A stretch of DNA of 64,000 nucleotides. Source: Desulfopila sp. IMCC35008 (lineage in GTDB: Bacteria > Desulfobacterota > Desulfobulbia > Desulfobulbales > Desulfocapsaceae). The notes under the pieces were generated by a model. It was not told the origin of the DNA. It searched no databases and saw only the letters and a program-made list of their open reading frames with translations. Location: assembly GCF_010646885.2 (NCBI RefSeq), contig NZ_CP050700.1, positions 3,312,501 to 3,376,500 of the forward strand, in the 5' to 3' direction. Of this stretch, positions 16,347 to 25,926 are shown in pieces (position 1 is the stretch's first letter; every line of letters begins with the position of its first letter). The position numbers and the translations under genes are program-made.

Positions 16347-18521
16347 ATGATGAGCAAACCTAAGAATGGACTTTATATTGTCCTGCTAAGTATACATGGA
16401 TTGATCCGGTGGCACAATCTGGAGTTGGGCCGCGATGCAGACACTGGCGGACAAACACTCTATGTCGTTGAACTTGCCCAAGCCCTGGCCAGACAGCCTG
16501 GTGTTACTAAGGTTGACCTCATTACCCAGCGTGTGACCGATGAAAATGTCTCCAGTGATTATGCGAAACCTATAGAGGAACTTGAAAAAAACCTTCGAAT
16601 TGTGCGTATTGATGCTGGGCCCGAGGCATATCTTGCCAAGGAAGAACTCTGGGAACATCTCGATTTTTTTACAGACAATCTGGCTGATTTTTTTCGCAGC
16701 AGTGATTGCGTCCCAGATATTATTCATAGCCATTATGCCGACGCAGGATACGTTGGTGCTCACCTTGCCAGCCTTCTTGGAATACCACAAGTTCACACTG
16801 GCCACTCCCTGGGCCGTGTCAAACGGAGTCGACTTCTAGCAAGCGGTTTGAAAGCGCAGGAAATTGAAACTCGCTTCAATATGAGTAGACGAATTGAGGC
16901 GGAAGAATCGGCCTTGGCTTCTGCGGAACGGGTAATAACCAGTACTCGTCAGGAAATTGTTGAACAATATGAGCTCTATGATCATTATCAACCTGATCAA
17001 ATGCGTGTTGTTCCCCCGGGAACCGATCTTAATCAGTTCACTCCTGGAACAGGTGAAGAAGTAGTAACACCTTTCTTCGATGAGCTGGCAAAGCATTTGA
17101 AAACACCACACAAACCGATTGTTCTGGCCCTTTCTCGACCAGACAGACGTAAAAATATCACCGCACTTATAGAAGCTTTTGGGCTCTCAGACGAATTGCA
17201 GGAGTTATCTAATCTACTCATAATTGCTGGCAACAGAGACGATATTGATGAGCTTGAAGTTGGCGCGCAGGAGGTTTTTCATGAACTGCTGGTCGCAATT
17301 GACCGCTATGATCTTTACGGCAAAGTGACTCTGCCCAAACACCATCAGCGTCATCAGGTTCCAGAAATTTATAGGATTGCCGCAGCACTTGGAGGGGTCT
17401 TTGTCAATCCAGCCCTTACTGAGCCATTTGGCTTGACCCTGATTGAAGCTGCAGCTTGCGGGTTGCCAATTGTGGCGACTGAAGATGGTGGCCCTCAAGA
17501 TATTATTGCCAACTGTAATAATGGGTTTCTTGTAAATCCTTTAGAACCGGAAAGCATCTCAGACGCTCTCATAAAACTTCTTCGAGATAAGGCTTTATGG
17601 CAGAGTTTTTCTACCAATGGTTTGACTGGTGTTCAGGAAAATTACTCATGGGATGCACACGCAAAGCGTTACCTTGAAATTGTAAAACCAATCGCTGAAC
17701 GTTCCGAACAGTTACTTCGAATTCCGGTGAAAAAACGAACTGCTCTATATCGGGATCGTGCCGTTGTAAGTGACCTTGACCATAACCTGATAGGCAAAAA
17801 GCAGTCGCTTCACCAGCTAGCAGGGCTCCTCAGGCAAAATCGTACCAGTAGCCACTTTATAATCGCTACGGGAAGACGCCTCGATTCCGCCCTGAAACTT
17901 ATGAAAAAGCATAAAATACCAGAGCCGGATGTGCTTATTACGAGTAGTGGTAGCGAAATCTATCACGCCCCAAAGCTAACGACCGATACTGCATGGATAA
18001 AGCATATAGACTATCAATGGTCACCACGAAAAATAAGGACCCTCCTCACCGAACTTCCGGGTTTGAAAATTCAACCAAGTTGTGAGCAGAGTCGTTTTAA
18101 GCTCAGTTACTATATTGATCCAGAAGTAATTGATGCTGAGGAGATCAAACAGTTGCTAAACAGGGAGGAATTGACCTTTTTCATCCAGACCGCCTTTGGC
18201 CAGTTTCTTGACATTCTCCCACTCCGTGCATCAAAAGGCATGGCTTTACGTTACGTAGTTGAACAACTGGGCATCCCACTTGAATCTGTTTTTGTTGCCG
18301 GCGGATCAGGAGCTGATGAAGATATGATGCGCGGGAACACTCTGGCAGCGGTGGTTGCCAATCGACACCATGAAGAGTTGTCACAGTTGGATGATATTGA
18401 GCGAATCTATTTTTCAAAGCTTCCAAATGCAGCAGGCATCTTAGAGGCACTCGAATATTACGATTTTTTTCATTCCTGCAAAGACCCAAAAGAGATAAAA
18501 AAGAGCAATGATGACCAATAG
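16347..18521 (+). CDS. sps: sucrose-phosphate synthase (glycosyltransferase with C-terminal HAD domain)
   Basis: This 724-residue enzyme should join UDP-glucose and fructose 6-phosphate to sucrose 6-phosphate. The GT4 domain starts with the sucrose synthase/SPS signature LGRDADTGGQTLYVVELA (about 27-44). It contains HSHYADAGYVGAHLA, the nucleotide-binding SRPDRRKNI and the E-x7-E motif in TEPFGLTLIEAAACGLP (about 355). After about residue 470 comes a phosphatase-like HAD domain (VVSDLDHNLIG, ATGRRLDSA, GGSGADEDMM). Its nucleophile motif DLDHN lacks the usual T/V, so it may be a regulatory remnant. ATG 16347 is followed at once by a second ATG. The gene overlaps the phosphatase gene downstream by 15 bases. 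Confidence 0.92.
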   Translation: MMSKPKNGLYIVLLSIHGLIRWHNLELGRDADTGGQTLYVVELAQALARQPGVTKVDLITQRVTDENVSSDYAKPIEELEKNLRIVRIDAGPEAYLAKEELWEHLDFFTDNLADFFRSSDCVPDIIHSHYADAGYVGAHLASLLGIPQVHTGHSLGRVKRSRLLASGLKAQEIETRFNMSRRIEAEESALASAERVITSTRQEIVEQYELYDHYQPDQMRVVPPGTDLNQFTPGTGEEVVTPFFDELAKHLKTPHKPIVLALSRPDRRKNITALIEAFGLSDELQELSNLLIIAGNRDDIDELEVGAQEVFHELLVAIDRYDLYGKVTLPKHHQRHQVPEIYRIAAALGGVFVNPALTEPFGLTLIEAAACGLPIVATEDGGPQDIIANCNNGFLVNPLEPESISDALIKLLRDKALWQSFSTNGLTGVQENYSWDAHAKRYLEIVKPIAERSEQLLRIPVKKRTALYRDRAVVSDLDHNLIGKKQSLHQLAGLLRQNRTSSHFIIATGRRLDSALKLMKKHKIPEPDVLITSSGSEIYHAPKLTTDTAWIKHIDYQWSPRKIRTLLTELPGLKIQPSCEQSRFKLSYYIDPEVIDAEEIKQLLNREELTFFIQTAFGQFLDILPLRASKGMALRYVVEQLGIPLESVFVAGGSGADEDMMRGNTLAAVVANRHHEELSQLDDIERIYFSKLPNAAGILEALEYYDFFHSCKDPKEIKKSNDDQ

Positions 18522-19356
18522 ATTACTGCTATGTACAGACATGGACCGAACGATTATCCCCAATGGTAATCACCCTGAACATCCGGATGCTCGTGCGCAA
18601 TTCCGTCAACTCTGCAGCTTACCTGAAATCACTTTGGCTTATGTTACCGGACGACACCTGGAACTCGTTGTAGAGGCAATTGAGAGATTCAATCTGCCGG
18701 AACCTGCTTACGTAATCACTGACGTAGGTACAAAAATATACCAGAAAACAGATACTAACTGGACTGAATTGTTATCATGGCAGGAACAGATAGCAAAAGA
18801 CTGGCAGGGCCAAACCCATAATCAATTACAGCAGAAACTTAGAGGGCTGCCGGAGCTGAAAATACAGGAGCGTTGCAAACAGAATGATTATAAGCTAAGT
18901 TATTATCTACCCGTGAATAGTGATCATACAAACATCCTTAAGCAAGTTGATCAACTGCTGATGCAGCTGGGCATAGCCACCAGTCTTATCATGAGTATAG
19001 ATGAACCGGAACAAGTCGGTTTACTTGATATACTGCCTCAGAATGCCACGAAATTACACGCCATCGAATTTTTACAGAAGTATCTCGATTTTGGCCTGGA
19101 AGAAACGATATTTTGCGGTGACAGTGGCAACGACCTCCCTGTACTGGGAAGTCAGATACCCTCGGTTCTTGTCGCTAATGCTGATGAAAATATCAAAAAG
19201 CAGGCATTTGAACTGGCCGAAAAAAATGGTTGGCCAAGAGCCCTTTATCTGGCAAATCAAAAGTCATTTACATTAGGTGGGAACTATTCTGCCGGTGTTT
19301 TACAGGGCATTTCGTTCTATTTGCCAGAGATTATTAAAAAAGTCCGTGTTTCATAA
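18508..19356 (+). CDS. spp: sucrose-6-phosphate phosphatase (HAD superfamily)
   Basis: This 282-residue HAD-IIB phosphatase should dephosphorylate sucrose 6-phosphate to sucrose. All HAD motifs are present: the nucleophile CTDMDRTII (DxDxT), TGRHLELV, the Lys in ATKLHAIEFL and the acidic GDSGNDLPVL. The sucrose-phosphatase-like cap region spans about 85-170. Overlap with the synthase gene implies coupled translation. Its own HAD motifs are complete, in contrast with the degenerate HAD tail of the synthase. Confidence 0.9.
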   Translation: MMTNRLLLCTDMDRTIIPNGNHPEHPDARAQFRQLCSLPEITLAYVTGRHLELVVEAIERFNLPEPAYVITDVGTKIYQKTDTNWTELLSWQEQIAKDWQGQTHNQLQQKLRGLPELKIQERCKQNDYKLSYYLPVNSDHTNILKQVDQLLMQLGIATSLIMSIDEPEQVGLLDILPQNATKLHAIEFLQKYLDFGLEETIFCGDSGNDLPVLGSQIPSVLVANADENIKKQAFELAEKNGWPRALYLANQKSFTLGGNYSAGVLQGISFYLPEIIKKVRVS

Positions 19357-19658
19357 AGAACCATCCTGACTTTATATTTTGTGAATAGCTATTCGATTGT
19401 TTACCAACCGAATAACAGATCCTGGCAGTGCACTGCTTATAATATTACCTATCACTTAAAGGCTCATGGTGATCAAGCCGGCTTGTTCTCACAGCTGAAA
19501 CGTATACAGAAGTATTTTTGCGAGTAAGGTCATATGGCTGGGTCGAGCAACAGTTAATGATTGGAACTTCCATGTGAAGCTCATTTCCTCACTTTTATAC
19601 AAGTAACCTTGAAGTTACCCTCTGCATAATCAATCATTGATTGTTTTTAAGGTAAAGT
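19357..19658. other. intergenic between sucrose-phosphatase and amylosucrase genes
   Basis: This 302-base stretch contains a small palindrome, CAATCATTGATTG, followed by five T residues just before the amylosucrase start. This could act as a weak attenuator. Otherwise no gene is seen. The amylosucrase may therefore have its own promoter here. Confidence 0.4.
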
Positions 19659-21611
19659 ATGTACGAACAAGTATCCCACACACTTTTGAATGATATTCTT
19701 AACCGTATCAAACCTGAAATATCTGAACAGGATTTGCGGCATTTTTATACTCGCCTAGGAGCGAACTTTTACGGAATCCATTCCCTATTTCAGAACCTTT
19801 ACGGCGATCGAGACGATTTTGCAGAACAGGCCCAAAAGCTTGTTGAAACCATGGCCCTCCAATATATCAGACGACCGGAAACGCTCCGTCAGCTTGATCT
19901 GGCCCGAGAAAAAGACTACAACTGGTTTCTCAGTCAACAGTTAGTTGGAATGGCCCTATATTGTAAAGGATTTGCTGGAAACCTGAATAATTTACAGCAA
20001 AGGTTACACTATTTCCAGGAGTTAGGGGTTAACCTGGTGCATGTGATGCCGATTATGCGCTGCCCGGAAGGAAGCAGTGATGGCGGTTATGCGGTTAGCG
20101 ATTTTCGAGAGATCAACCCTGAAGTAGGTACGCTGGAGGATCTTCAAGCACTCGCTGGCGAGATGAAAGAGCGTGATATTCTACTGGTGCTCGATGTTGT
20201 CGTCAATCACACTTCAAACAAACATTATTGGGCAACGAAGGCTAAGGCAGGAGAGAAGAAATACCAGGATTATTACTACTGTTTCTCTACACGAAATATT
20301 CCGGATATGTTCGAGCAGAGTATGCCCGAAATATTTCCAGAAACTGCCCCTGGAAATTTCACCTGGGATGAAGACATGAATCACTGGGTAATGACTGTCT
20401 TCAACGATTTTCAGTGGGATCTCAACTACAGTAACCCTGCCGTCTTTATTGAGATGCTCAACATTCTCCTTTTTTGGGCTAATCAGGGCGCCGATATCTT
20501 AAGGCTCGATGCAGTAGCCTTTCTGTGGAAAAAAATCGGTAGCACTTGTCAAAACGAGCGTGAAGCTCACCTGATCCTTCAACTGCTGAAGGACTGTTGT
20601 CAAGTCTCAGCGCCAGGGGTTGTTTTTATTGCTGAGGCCATAGTCGCTCCCGTAGAAGTTATAAAATATTTCGGAGAAGATGCTGTCATAGCTAAGGAAT
20701 GTGAGATTGCCTATAATGCAACCTTTATGGCGCTGTTGTGGGACGCTGTGGCAACTAAAAATGCTCGTTTGCTCAATCAGGGAATAAAGAACCTGCCGGT
20801 CAAACTGGACGGGGCGACCTGGCTCAACTATGTGCGATGCCATGATGACATAGGGCTTGGTTTTGATGATCGCGACATCATGCTTTGCGACTATGACCCC
20901 AGTCACCACAGAAAATTTCTTATTGAGTATTTCACCGGGAAATACGATGAATCTCACGCCCGAGGCTTGCCTTTTGGGCAAAACCCAAAGACTGGCGACA
21001 CACGTATATCAGGTTCCCTGGCTTCCCTGGCCGGACTTGAACATGTTCTGGATACCGGAGACAATCAAGCTATCACGGACTCAATCAAATTGATTCTTTT
21101 GCTGCATGGGATGATACTCTCATTTGGTGGAATCCCGCTTCTTTATTATGGAGATGAAATAGGTACATTAAATGACGATTCCTACCGAAATGATCCTAAT
21201 AAAAATGGAGACTCACGTTGGGTACACCGGCCGTCCATAGATTGGGATAAGGCAGAAAAACGGAACACTCCGGGAACTATTGAGTTTCAAATATTCACCG
21301 CCTTGAAGCGGATGATCGCTGTACGAAAGGAAATTGATGTTTTTGCTGATTTCAACAACCGTGAATTAATTGAAGTCGAAAATCAGCATCTCTTTGTTTT
21401 TGGACGTTACCATATACGACAGCCAAGTGAGCGAGTACTGGTTGTTGCCAACTTCAGTAACAAACCACAGCATCTCAATCTCGAAGATATAAGCAACTGG
21501 CGAGTTCAATATCGATCACTAGTAGATTTATTTAAAGGGGAACGTCCGGAAATCTTTAAAAACAGTCTCGTCATCCCGGGTTACAGTTTTTACTGGTTGT
21601 CTGAGAGGTAG
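19659..21611 (+). CDS. ams: amylosucrase (GH13 family)
   Basis: This 650-residue enzyme matches the length and layout of amylosucrase, which transfers glucose from sucrose to alpha-1,4-glucan and releases fructose, or hydrolyses sucrose. An N-terminal helical domain (1-90) is followed by a GH13 barrel. It has LDVVVNHTSN, the nucleophile Asp in DILRLDAVAF (about 284), the acid/base Glu in VFIAEAIV (about 325) and the transition-state Asp in RCHDDIG (about 396). A B'-like insertion (RKFLIEYFTGKY) and a C-terminal beta domain complete it. Spacing of the catalytic residues agrees with characterised amylosucrases. It follows the sucrose-synthesis genes, so it could use endogenous sucrose. Confidence 0.92.
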   Translation: MYEQVSHTLLNDILNRIKPEISEQDLRHFYTRLGANFYGIHSLFQNLYGDRDDFAEQAQKLVETMALQYIRRPETLRQLDLAREKDYNWFLSQQLVGMALYCKGFAGNLNNLQQRLHYFQELGVNLVHVMPIMRCPEGSSDGGYAVSDFREINPEVGTLEDLQALAGEMKERDILLVLDVVVNHTSNKHYWATKAKAGEKKYQDYYYCFSTRNIPDMFEQSMPEIFPETAPGNFTWDEDMNHWVMTVFNDFQWDLNYSNPAVFIEMLNILLFWANQGADILRLDAVAFLWKKIGSTCQNEREAHLILQLLKDCCQVSAPGVVFIAEAIVAPVEVIKYFGEDAVIAKECEIAYNATFMALLWDAVATKNARLLNQGIKNLPVKLDGATWLNYVRCHDDIGLGFDDRDIMLCDYDPSHHRKFLIEYFTGKYDESHARGLPFGQNPKTGDTRISGSLASLAGLEHVLDTGDNQAITDSIKLILLLHGMILSFGGIPLLYYGDEIGTLNDDSYRNDPNKNGDSRWVHRPSIDWDKAEKRNTPGTIEFQIFTALKRMIAVRKEIDVFADFNNRELIEVENQHLFVFGRYHIRQPSERVLVVANFSNKPQHLNLEDISNWRVQYRSLVDLFKGERPEIFKNSLVIPGYSFYWLSER

Positions 21612-21801
21612 TTTTTCTCTAAAAACCCACAATTTCAATTGGCATTCCTGAAATATCTATTTTCGATCACTATAAGTATCCGTATTATTGGTAGAACGTA
21701 AAGGTTGCAAGAAGAACCAACATAACGAACAACCACAGAAGAAGTGGGTGATGGGCAAAAAATGTTGTGCCCATCATTTAATTTATTTAGAGGTGAAAAA
21801 T

Positions 21802-22668
21802 ATGCGAATAAGAAAAGCGGTCTTCCCCGTTGCCGGTCTCGGTACCCGATTTCTGCCGGCCACGAAGGCGATGCCCAAGGAAATGCTCACGGTGGTAGAT
21901 AAACCGATTATACAGTATGCCGTTGAAGAAGCGCTCGCCGCTGGCATCGAACAGATTATTTTTGTCACTGGATCCGGCAAAGGCGCTCTAGAGGATCATT
22001 TTGACTCTGACCTTGAACTGGAAAAGACGCTGGCGGAACGAAATAAGACCGATCTTCTCAAGTCCGTCAAGTCGTTGCTCCATACATCCGGCAATATCGT
22101 CTATACCCGTCAAAGCGAACCATTGGGACTCGGCCATGCCATCTGGTGTGCCCGGGATATTGTTGGTGATGAACCGTTTGCCGTCCTCTTGGCAGACGAT
22201 TTGATCCGAAGCGAAGTACCTGTCCTTCATCAGATGATCCAGGAATTTGAACGTCTTCGTGCTTCAATGATGGCTATTACTGAAGTCTCCCCCGAAGAGA
22301 CGGGTCGCTATGGAATTATAGAACCAGGAGAGACCTCAGTTGGAAGTGTCCGGGTTAAATCGATGGTCGAGAAGCCTGACCCGCAGCAGGCTCCGTCTAA
22401 TCTTGCTGCAATCGGTCGATATATTTTGACGCCCCGTATTTTTGAATATCTTGGCAGAAATGAAAAAGGTGCCGGTGGAGAGATACAGCTTACCGACGCT
22501 ATGGAAAAACTATTGGAAGAACAGCCAGTGTTCGGGTTTAAGTTCGACGGGAAACGCTATGACTGCGGTGATAAAGCCGGTTTTCAACTCGCCAATGTCG
22601 CCTTTGCTCTCGATCGGCCTGAGCTTAGGGAAGTGTTGTTGCCAAAACTCAAAGAGATGCTTTGCTGA
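21802..22668 (+). CDS. galU: UTP-glucose-1-phosphate uridylyltransferase
   Basis: This 288-residue enzyme makes UDP-glucose from UTP and glucose 1-phosphate. Motifs are KAVFPVAGLGTRFLPATKAM (nucleotide loop), MPKEMLTVVDKPIIQYAVEEA, VLLADDLI and the substrate loop GRYGIIEPG with VEKPDP. I take the ATG at 21802 (MRIRKAVF) with AGGTG upstream; the longer frame from 21688 adds 38 unlikely residues. Its product is the glucosyl donor for the sucrose-phosphate synthase encoded upstream, so it completes the sucrose module. Expression with amylosucrase is plausible but there is a 190-base gap. Confidence 0.95.
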   Translation: MRIRKAVFPVAGLGTRFLPATKAMPKEMLTVVDKPIIQYAVEEALAAGIEQIIFVTGSGKGALEDHFDSDLELEKTLAERNKTDLLKSVKSLLHTSGNIVYTRQSEPLGLGHAIWCARDIVGDEPFAVLLADDLIRSEVPVLHQMIQEFERLRASMMAITEVSPEETGRYGIIEPGETSVGSVRVKSMVEKPDPQQAPSNLAAIGRYILTPRIFEYLGRNEKGAGGEIQLTDAMEKLLEEQPVFGFKFDGKRYDCGDKAGFQLANVAFALDRPELREVLLPKLKEMLC

Positions 22669-22816
22669 TCTGGTCATCAAAACAGGTTGTTCGGACAAAC
22701 AGAAGATTTCTTCCAGGAGTGGGCCGTGAAGCTTAAAACAGCCTGGCTGTATACTGATCATCAAGTCTGAAATCAATATTACCAGCAAGTATTACCCTAA
22801 AATCATCGAGGATACT

Positions 22817-23819
22817 ATGCTATAAATCAGGGATTTACAAAAAATTAGACGTTTTAACGATATCGTCGTAATACTGGCCAAATACGGTTTTGATGAAGTA
22901 GTTGGGCGATTGGACATGCCAGGGACCGACTTGTTGAAAAAAATAAGTCCCATAGATGCTGATTTAGACTTATATCGGCGTATTCGGAAAGTTCTGGAGG
23001 AATTGGGCCCAACATTTATCAAATTCGGGCAAATCATGAGTTTGAGACCAGACTTGTTACCAGAGGAATTACTTCATGAACTGGAAAAGTTACAAGATGA
23101 TGTAACACCAGTCAGTTACAACGAGATCGAGCAGGTTGTTGTTGATAGTCTTGGCCCCCAACCAGTAAACACTTTTCGATATTTAACTCTAAGCCGGTTG
23201 CAGCTGCCTCTCTATCCCAAGTTCATAAGGGCAGATTACGTTCATCTGACGAGAAGGTGGCTATTAAAATTCAACGCCCGGGAATAGAGCAGAATATCTT
23301 ATCTGATTTGGATATTCTTGAATCAATAAGTGTTTTTCTTGACCATCAATTCGAAGAATTGAGGTGTTATGAACTTCCTGAGATAGCCGAAACAGTGCGG
23401 AAAACACTTTTGCTAGAATTAGACTTCACTCGTGAATTGAACAATATGAACATTGCCCACTCATATATCGAAAATGGTGATGTTTACGTACCAAAAGTAT
23501 ACAAAGATCTCAGTTCAAAAAAGCTTTTGGTGATGGAATATTTCGATGGACTCATATTTAAGGAAATTACCGCATTTCCAAGTATTGAGAAAAAAAGTTG
23601 CAAAGAATGGTCTATATACAGCTACGAAGCAGATACTAGAAGATGGATTTTTTCATGCTGATCCTCCATCCTGGCAATATGTTGGTTGGCGATGAAATGC
23701 AATTGTGTTTCATCGATTGGGGCATGGTTGGCCGATTGACTGATGAAGATAGATATGAGTTGATAGATCTGCTAGGAGCAGTTGTAGATAAAAACAGTCA
23801 AAATTCATTCATGCGGTGA
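22817..23819 (+). pseudogene. AarF/UbiB-family kinase-like gene, broken by a stop and three frameshifts
   Basis: Homology to the ABC1/UbiB atypical kinases runs from ATG 22817. A TAA stands at codon 3. Frame 1 then reads RRFNDIVVILAKYGFDEVV and LGPTFIKFGQIMSLRPDLLP. A frameshift at about 23210-23260 leads to AIKIQRPGIEQNILSDLDIL and LELDFTRELNNM. Another at about 23610 leads to ILEDGFFHADP, and a third after that leads to GNMLVGDE and LCFIDWGMVGRLTDED. The reading ends at 23819, well short of the usual 500-550 residues. The motifs (KFGQ, Lys in AIKIQRP, DWG) are recognisable but cannot be translated together. UbiB proteins act in quinone biosynthesis. Confidence 0.88.
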
Positions 23820-23905
23820 GTATACGCCATGTCGGCTAATCAATGCACGTGTAAATAGTGGGTAACCGTATACAGTTTAGTGTCTATATCGGGGATGGTT
23901 AAAAC

Positions 23906-23948
23906 TCCTCGTCTTAAAGACGCGAGTTGTTTAGATGAGGAGTTTTTT
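23906..23948 (+). terminator. long hairpin with T-run, terminator-like
   Basis: AAAACTCCTC pairs with GAGGAGTTTT, and the inner TCTTAAA and TTTAGA extend the stem. Seven or more T residues follow. It lies between the ubiB relic and the next small gene and looks like a Rho-independent terminator for transcription from the left. Confidence 0.6.
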
Positions 23949-23978
23949 TATTGTATACATTCAATTAAGGAGATTACG

Positions 23979-24305
23979 ATGAAGAGAAATGCTCTGGTTT
24001 ATGTACTGTTTTCTTTGTTTTTTCTGTTTGTTAGTACTACTATTGTTTACGCTTTGGATGCAGAGATTCTTCCAGGCAAATGGCATTCTGAAAAAGAGAA
24101 AGGTGTTTTTAGAGAATTGAATTTGAAGGCTGATGGTACTGGGCATTTTGTTAACTACGCAGGCAAAGCCAGTGAAGGAAAATGGACATTGGATGGAAAT
24201 TATCTTAAATTTGAGGCAGGTGGAGAAAAATCTGGTGGTATTGCAGCAATTGAAGGTGAGACTCTGAAGATCCAGTGGGTCGCTGATTATGTTCGAGTAA
24301 AATAA
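23979..24305 (+). CDS. small exported protein of unknown function
   Basis: This 108-residue protein has a clear signal peptide: MKRN, then a hydrophobic core of about 18 residues (VLFSLFFLFVSTTIVYA), with cleavage likely after YALDA. The mature part is about 80 residues and looks like one small beta-rich domain with repeated G-x-W patterns (LPGKWHSE, SEGKWTLDG). These resemble lipocalin-like META/DUF-type domains, but I cannot name the family. The ATG at 23979 has AAGGAG upstream; the longer frame from 23880 runs through the terminator hairpin and is rejected. Periplasmic location is expected. Confidence 0.7.
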   Translation: MKRNALVYVLFSLFFLFVSTTIVYALDAEILPGKWHSEKEKGVFRELNLKADGTGHFVNYAGKASEGKWTLDGNYLKFEAGGEKSGGIAAIEGETLKIQWVADYVRVK

Positions 24306-24448
24306 AAGTCTTTGTAAAACTCCTCTATCTATATCAAAACATAAGCCACTCCAAAAAGTCTGTATCATTTACCCCTAGTTTATCATTGTGATATAAGCCA
24401 GAGGGCAAGTGGCACTGACTATGGAACAAAAGTTATTCCACCTGCCAT

Positions 24449-25108
24449 ATGGCCCAAGACATGCAACCCAAAACCCGCCAGGAGTTGCACGATCTCATTC
24501 GTGAAGTGGGCCCCGGTATACTGTGGCTGCTGGCCGCCAACCTGGCCACCATGATCATGGCCCTGGCCCAGGGCTGGAGCTTGGCTCCGCTCATGTGGGT
24601 CTACTGGTGCCAGAGCGTGATCATCGGCGTCTTCAACTGGCTGCGCATTAGACGCCTCAAGCAATTTTCGGTAACCGGGCTCAAGATCAATGGTAAACGC
24701 ATCGAAGAGCCTACGCCAGCGGTCAAGCGCTGGATGACCAATTTCTTTGCCATTCATTTTAGTTTTTTTCACCTGGTTTACCTGATCTTTCTGTTGTCTT
24801 TTTTGGACGAGATACCCATGGAGGTGGTGCTCGCGGCCATGGTGGGTGTGCTATTGTTCGGAATCAACCATGCCGCTTCTTATCGCCAGCATTTGCGCCA
24901 GGACGCCGCTTCGACACCAGGAATCGCCAGTATGTGTTTTTTGCCCTATGCCAGGGTGCTGCCAATGCACCTGGTGATATTCATAGCTGCCATTTATAGC
25001 CCGGAGTCTGTCATGGCGTTGTTTGTATTCCTCTTGCTCAAGACCCTGATTGACTTGATCATGCACGCAGTGGTTGTCATTAACTGGAGCAAGTCCATAA
25101 CTGCATAA
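24449..25108 (+). CDS. DUF6498-like integral membrane protein
   Basis: This 219-residue protein has about five or six membrane helices (LLAANLATMIMALAQGWSL, VYWCQSVIIGVFNWL, FFHLVYLIFLLSFL, AAMVGVLLFGINHA, LVIFIAAIY and a C-terminal segment). The early YWCQSVIIG corresponds to the Tyr-Trp and acidic/polar signature near the start of DUF6498 proteins, whose function is unknown. The codons are clearly richer in G and C than in the genes on both sides, and this continues into the next gene 23 bases downstream. The two probably form an operon acquired together. Confidence 0.7.
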   Translation: MAQDMQPKTRQELHDLIREVGPGILWLLAANLATMIMALAQGWSLAPLMWVYWCQSVIIGVFNWLRIRRLKQFSVTGLKINGKRIEEPTPAVKRWMTNFFAIHFSFFHLVYLIFLLSFLDEIPMEVVLAAMVGVLLFGINHAASYRQHLRQDAASTPGIASMCFLPYARVLPMHLVIFIAAIYSPESVMALFVFLLLKTLIDLIMHAVVVINWSKSITA

Positions 25109-25131
25109 TTTCCTTCAACGGAGGTACGCAA

Positions 25132-25926
25132 ATGGCCAAAAAGAAAAACAAAAAGCCCCGGCAGAAAGAGCACACTGATGAGCAGTCCCCGAAGGAACCT
25201 CTACCCCTGAAGGAACTAATGAAGCGCTTGCTGCTGGTGGGAGTGGCGGCCCTGCTGGTGCTGGTGGTAGCCGGTTTCATGATAATGAAAAAGGTCGGCG
25301 AAGTTGACCGGTTCATGGAGGCCCGCAAACTCACCGTGGACGCTGCAATTGAGGGGTCCACCCTGGAAGAATGGGATCAGGCTCGTCTGGACGCCGAGGA
25401 TAACAACATAGTCTGGTGCATGAACACCGCCGACGGCAGCCACGTGGGCCGTGCCGGTGATATCAGGGGTAACGCCAAGAGCGATAACTGGCGACGGCTC
25501 TGTGACGGCTATGGTCCGAACGTATACCCCGACCACAAACGGACCCACTCCCGGGTCTGGGAGCCTCAGGACCCAGACGTGGGCGAGGAGTTCGTCATTG
25601 GCACCTGGAACCGTAAGGGCCACGATAACTGGCTACAACCGGTAAAAGCCAAGGCCATCGTCATCGTGGAGACCTTCAACCCTGGCGCAATAGTTGCTGT
25701 GGATCGCATAGACAACTACTACAGCATGGATGAGTCCAAGACTGTAATGGGTCCCATGAAGAAGACCCGACTTTGGTCCGGTGCCATGAAGCCGATCAAG
25801 AAAAGCCGGGTGAGCGTTATACGCTTCAAGGATCCATTAGAGATAGCCACTGTTCGGCTGGTGCTCGATACCAAACAAGCCCGTGGCTACAACAATATAG
25901 ACACCATAGGACTTTTAACTGAATAG
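25132..25926 (+). CDS. membrane-anchored protein of unknown function
   Basis: This 264-residue protein has a very basic N-terminus (MAKKKNKKPRQKE), one membrane helix at about 33-50 (LLLVGVAALLVLVVAGFMI) and a soluble domain of about 210 residues on the outer side. The domain has two cysteines (IVWCMNTAD and RRLCDGYG) and many Trp/Asp residues. It is probably beta-rich, somewhat like discoidin-type carbohydrate-binding folds (FNPGAIVAVDRID, IRFKDPLEIATVRLVLDT), but I do not recognise a family. It is G+C-rich like its upstream neighbour and has GGAGGTACGCAA before the ATG. Function unknown. Confidence 0.7.
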   Translation: MAKKKNKKPRQKEHTDEQSPKEPLPLKELMKRLLLVGVAALLVLVVAGFMIMKKVGEVDRFMEARKLTVDAAIEGSTLEEWDQARLDAEDNNIVWCMNTADGSHVGRAGDIRGNAKSDNWRRLCDGYGPNVYPDHKRTHSRVWEPQDPDVGEEFVIGTWNRKGHDNWLQPVKAKAIVIVETFNPGAIVAVDRIDNYYSMDESKTVMGPMKKTRLWSGAMKPIKKSRVSVIRFKDPLEIATVRLVLDTKQARGYNNIDTIGLLTE

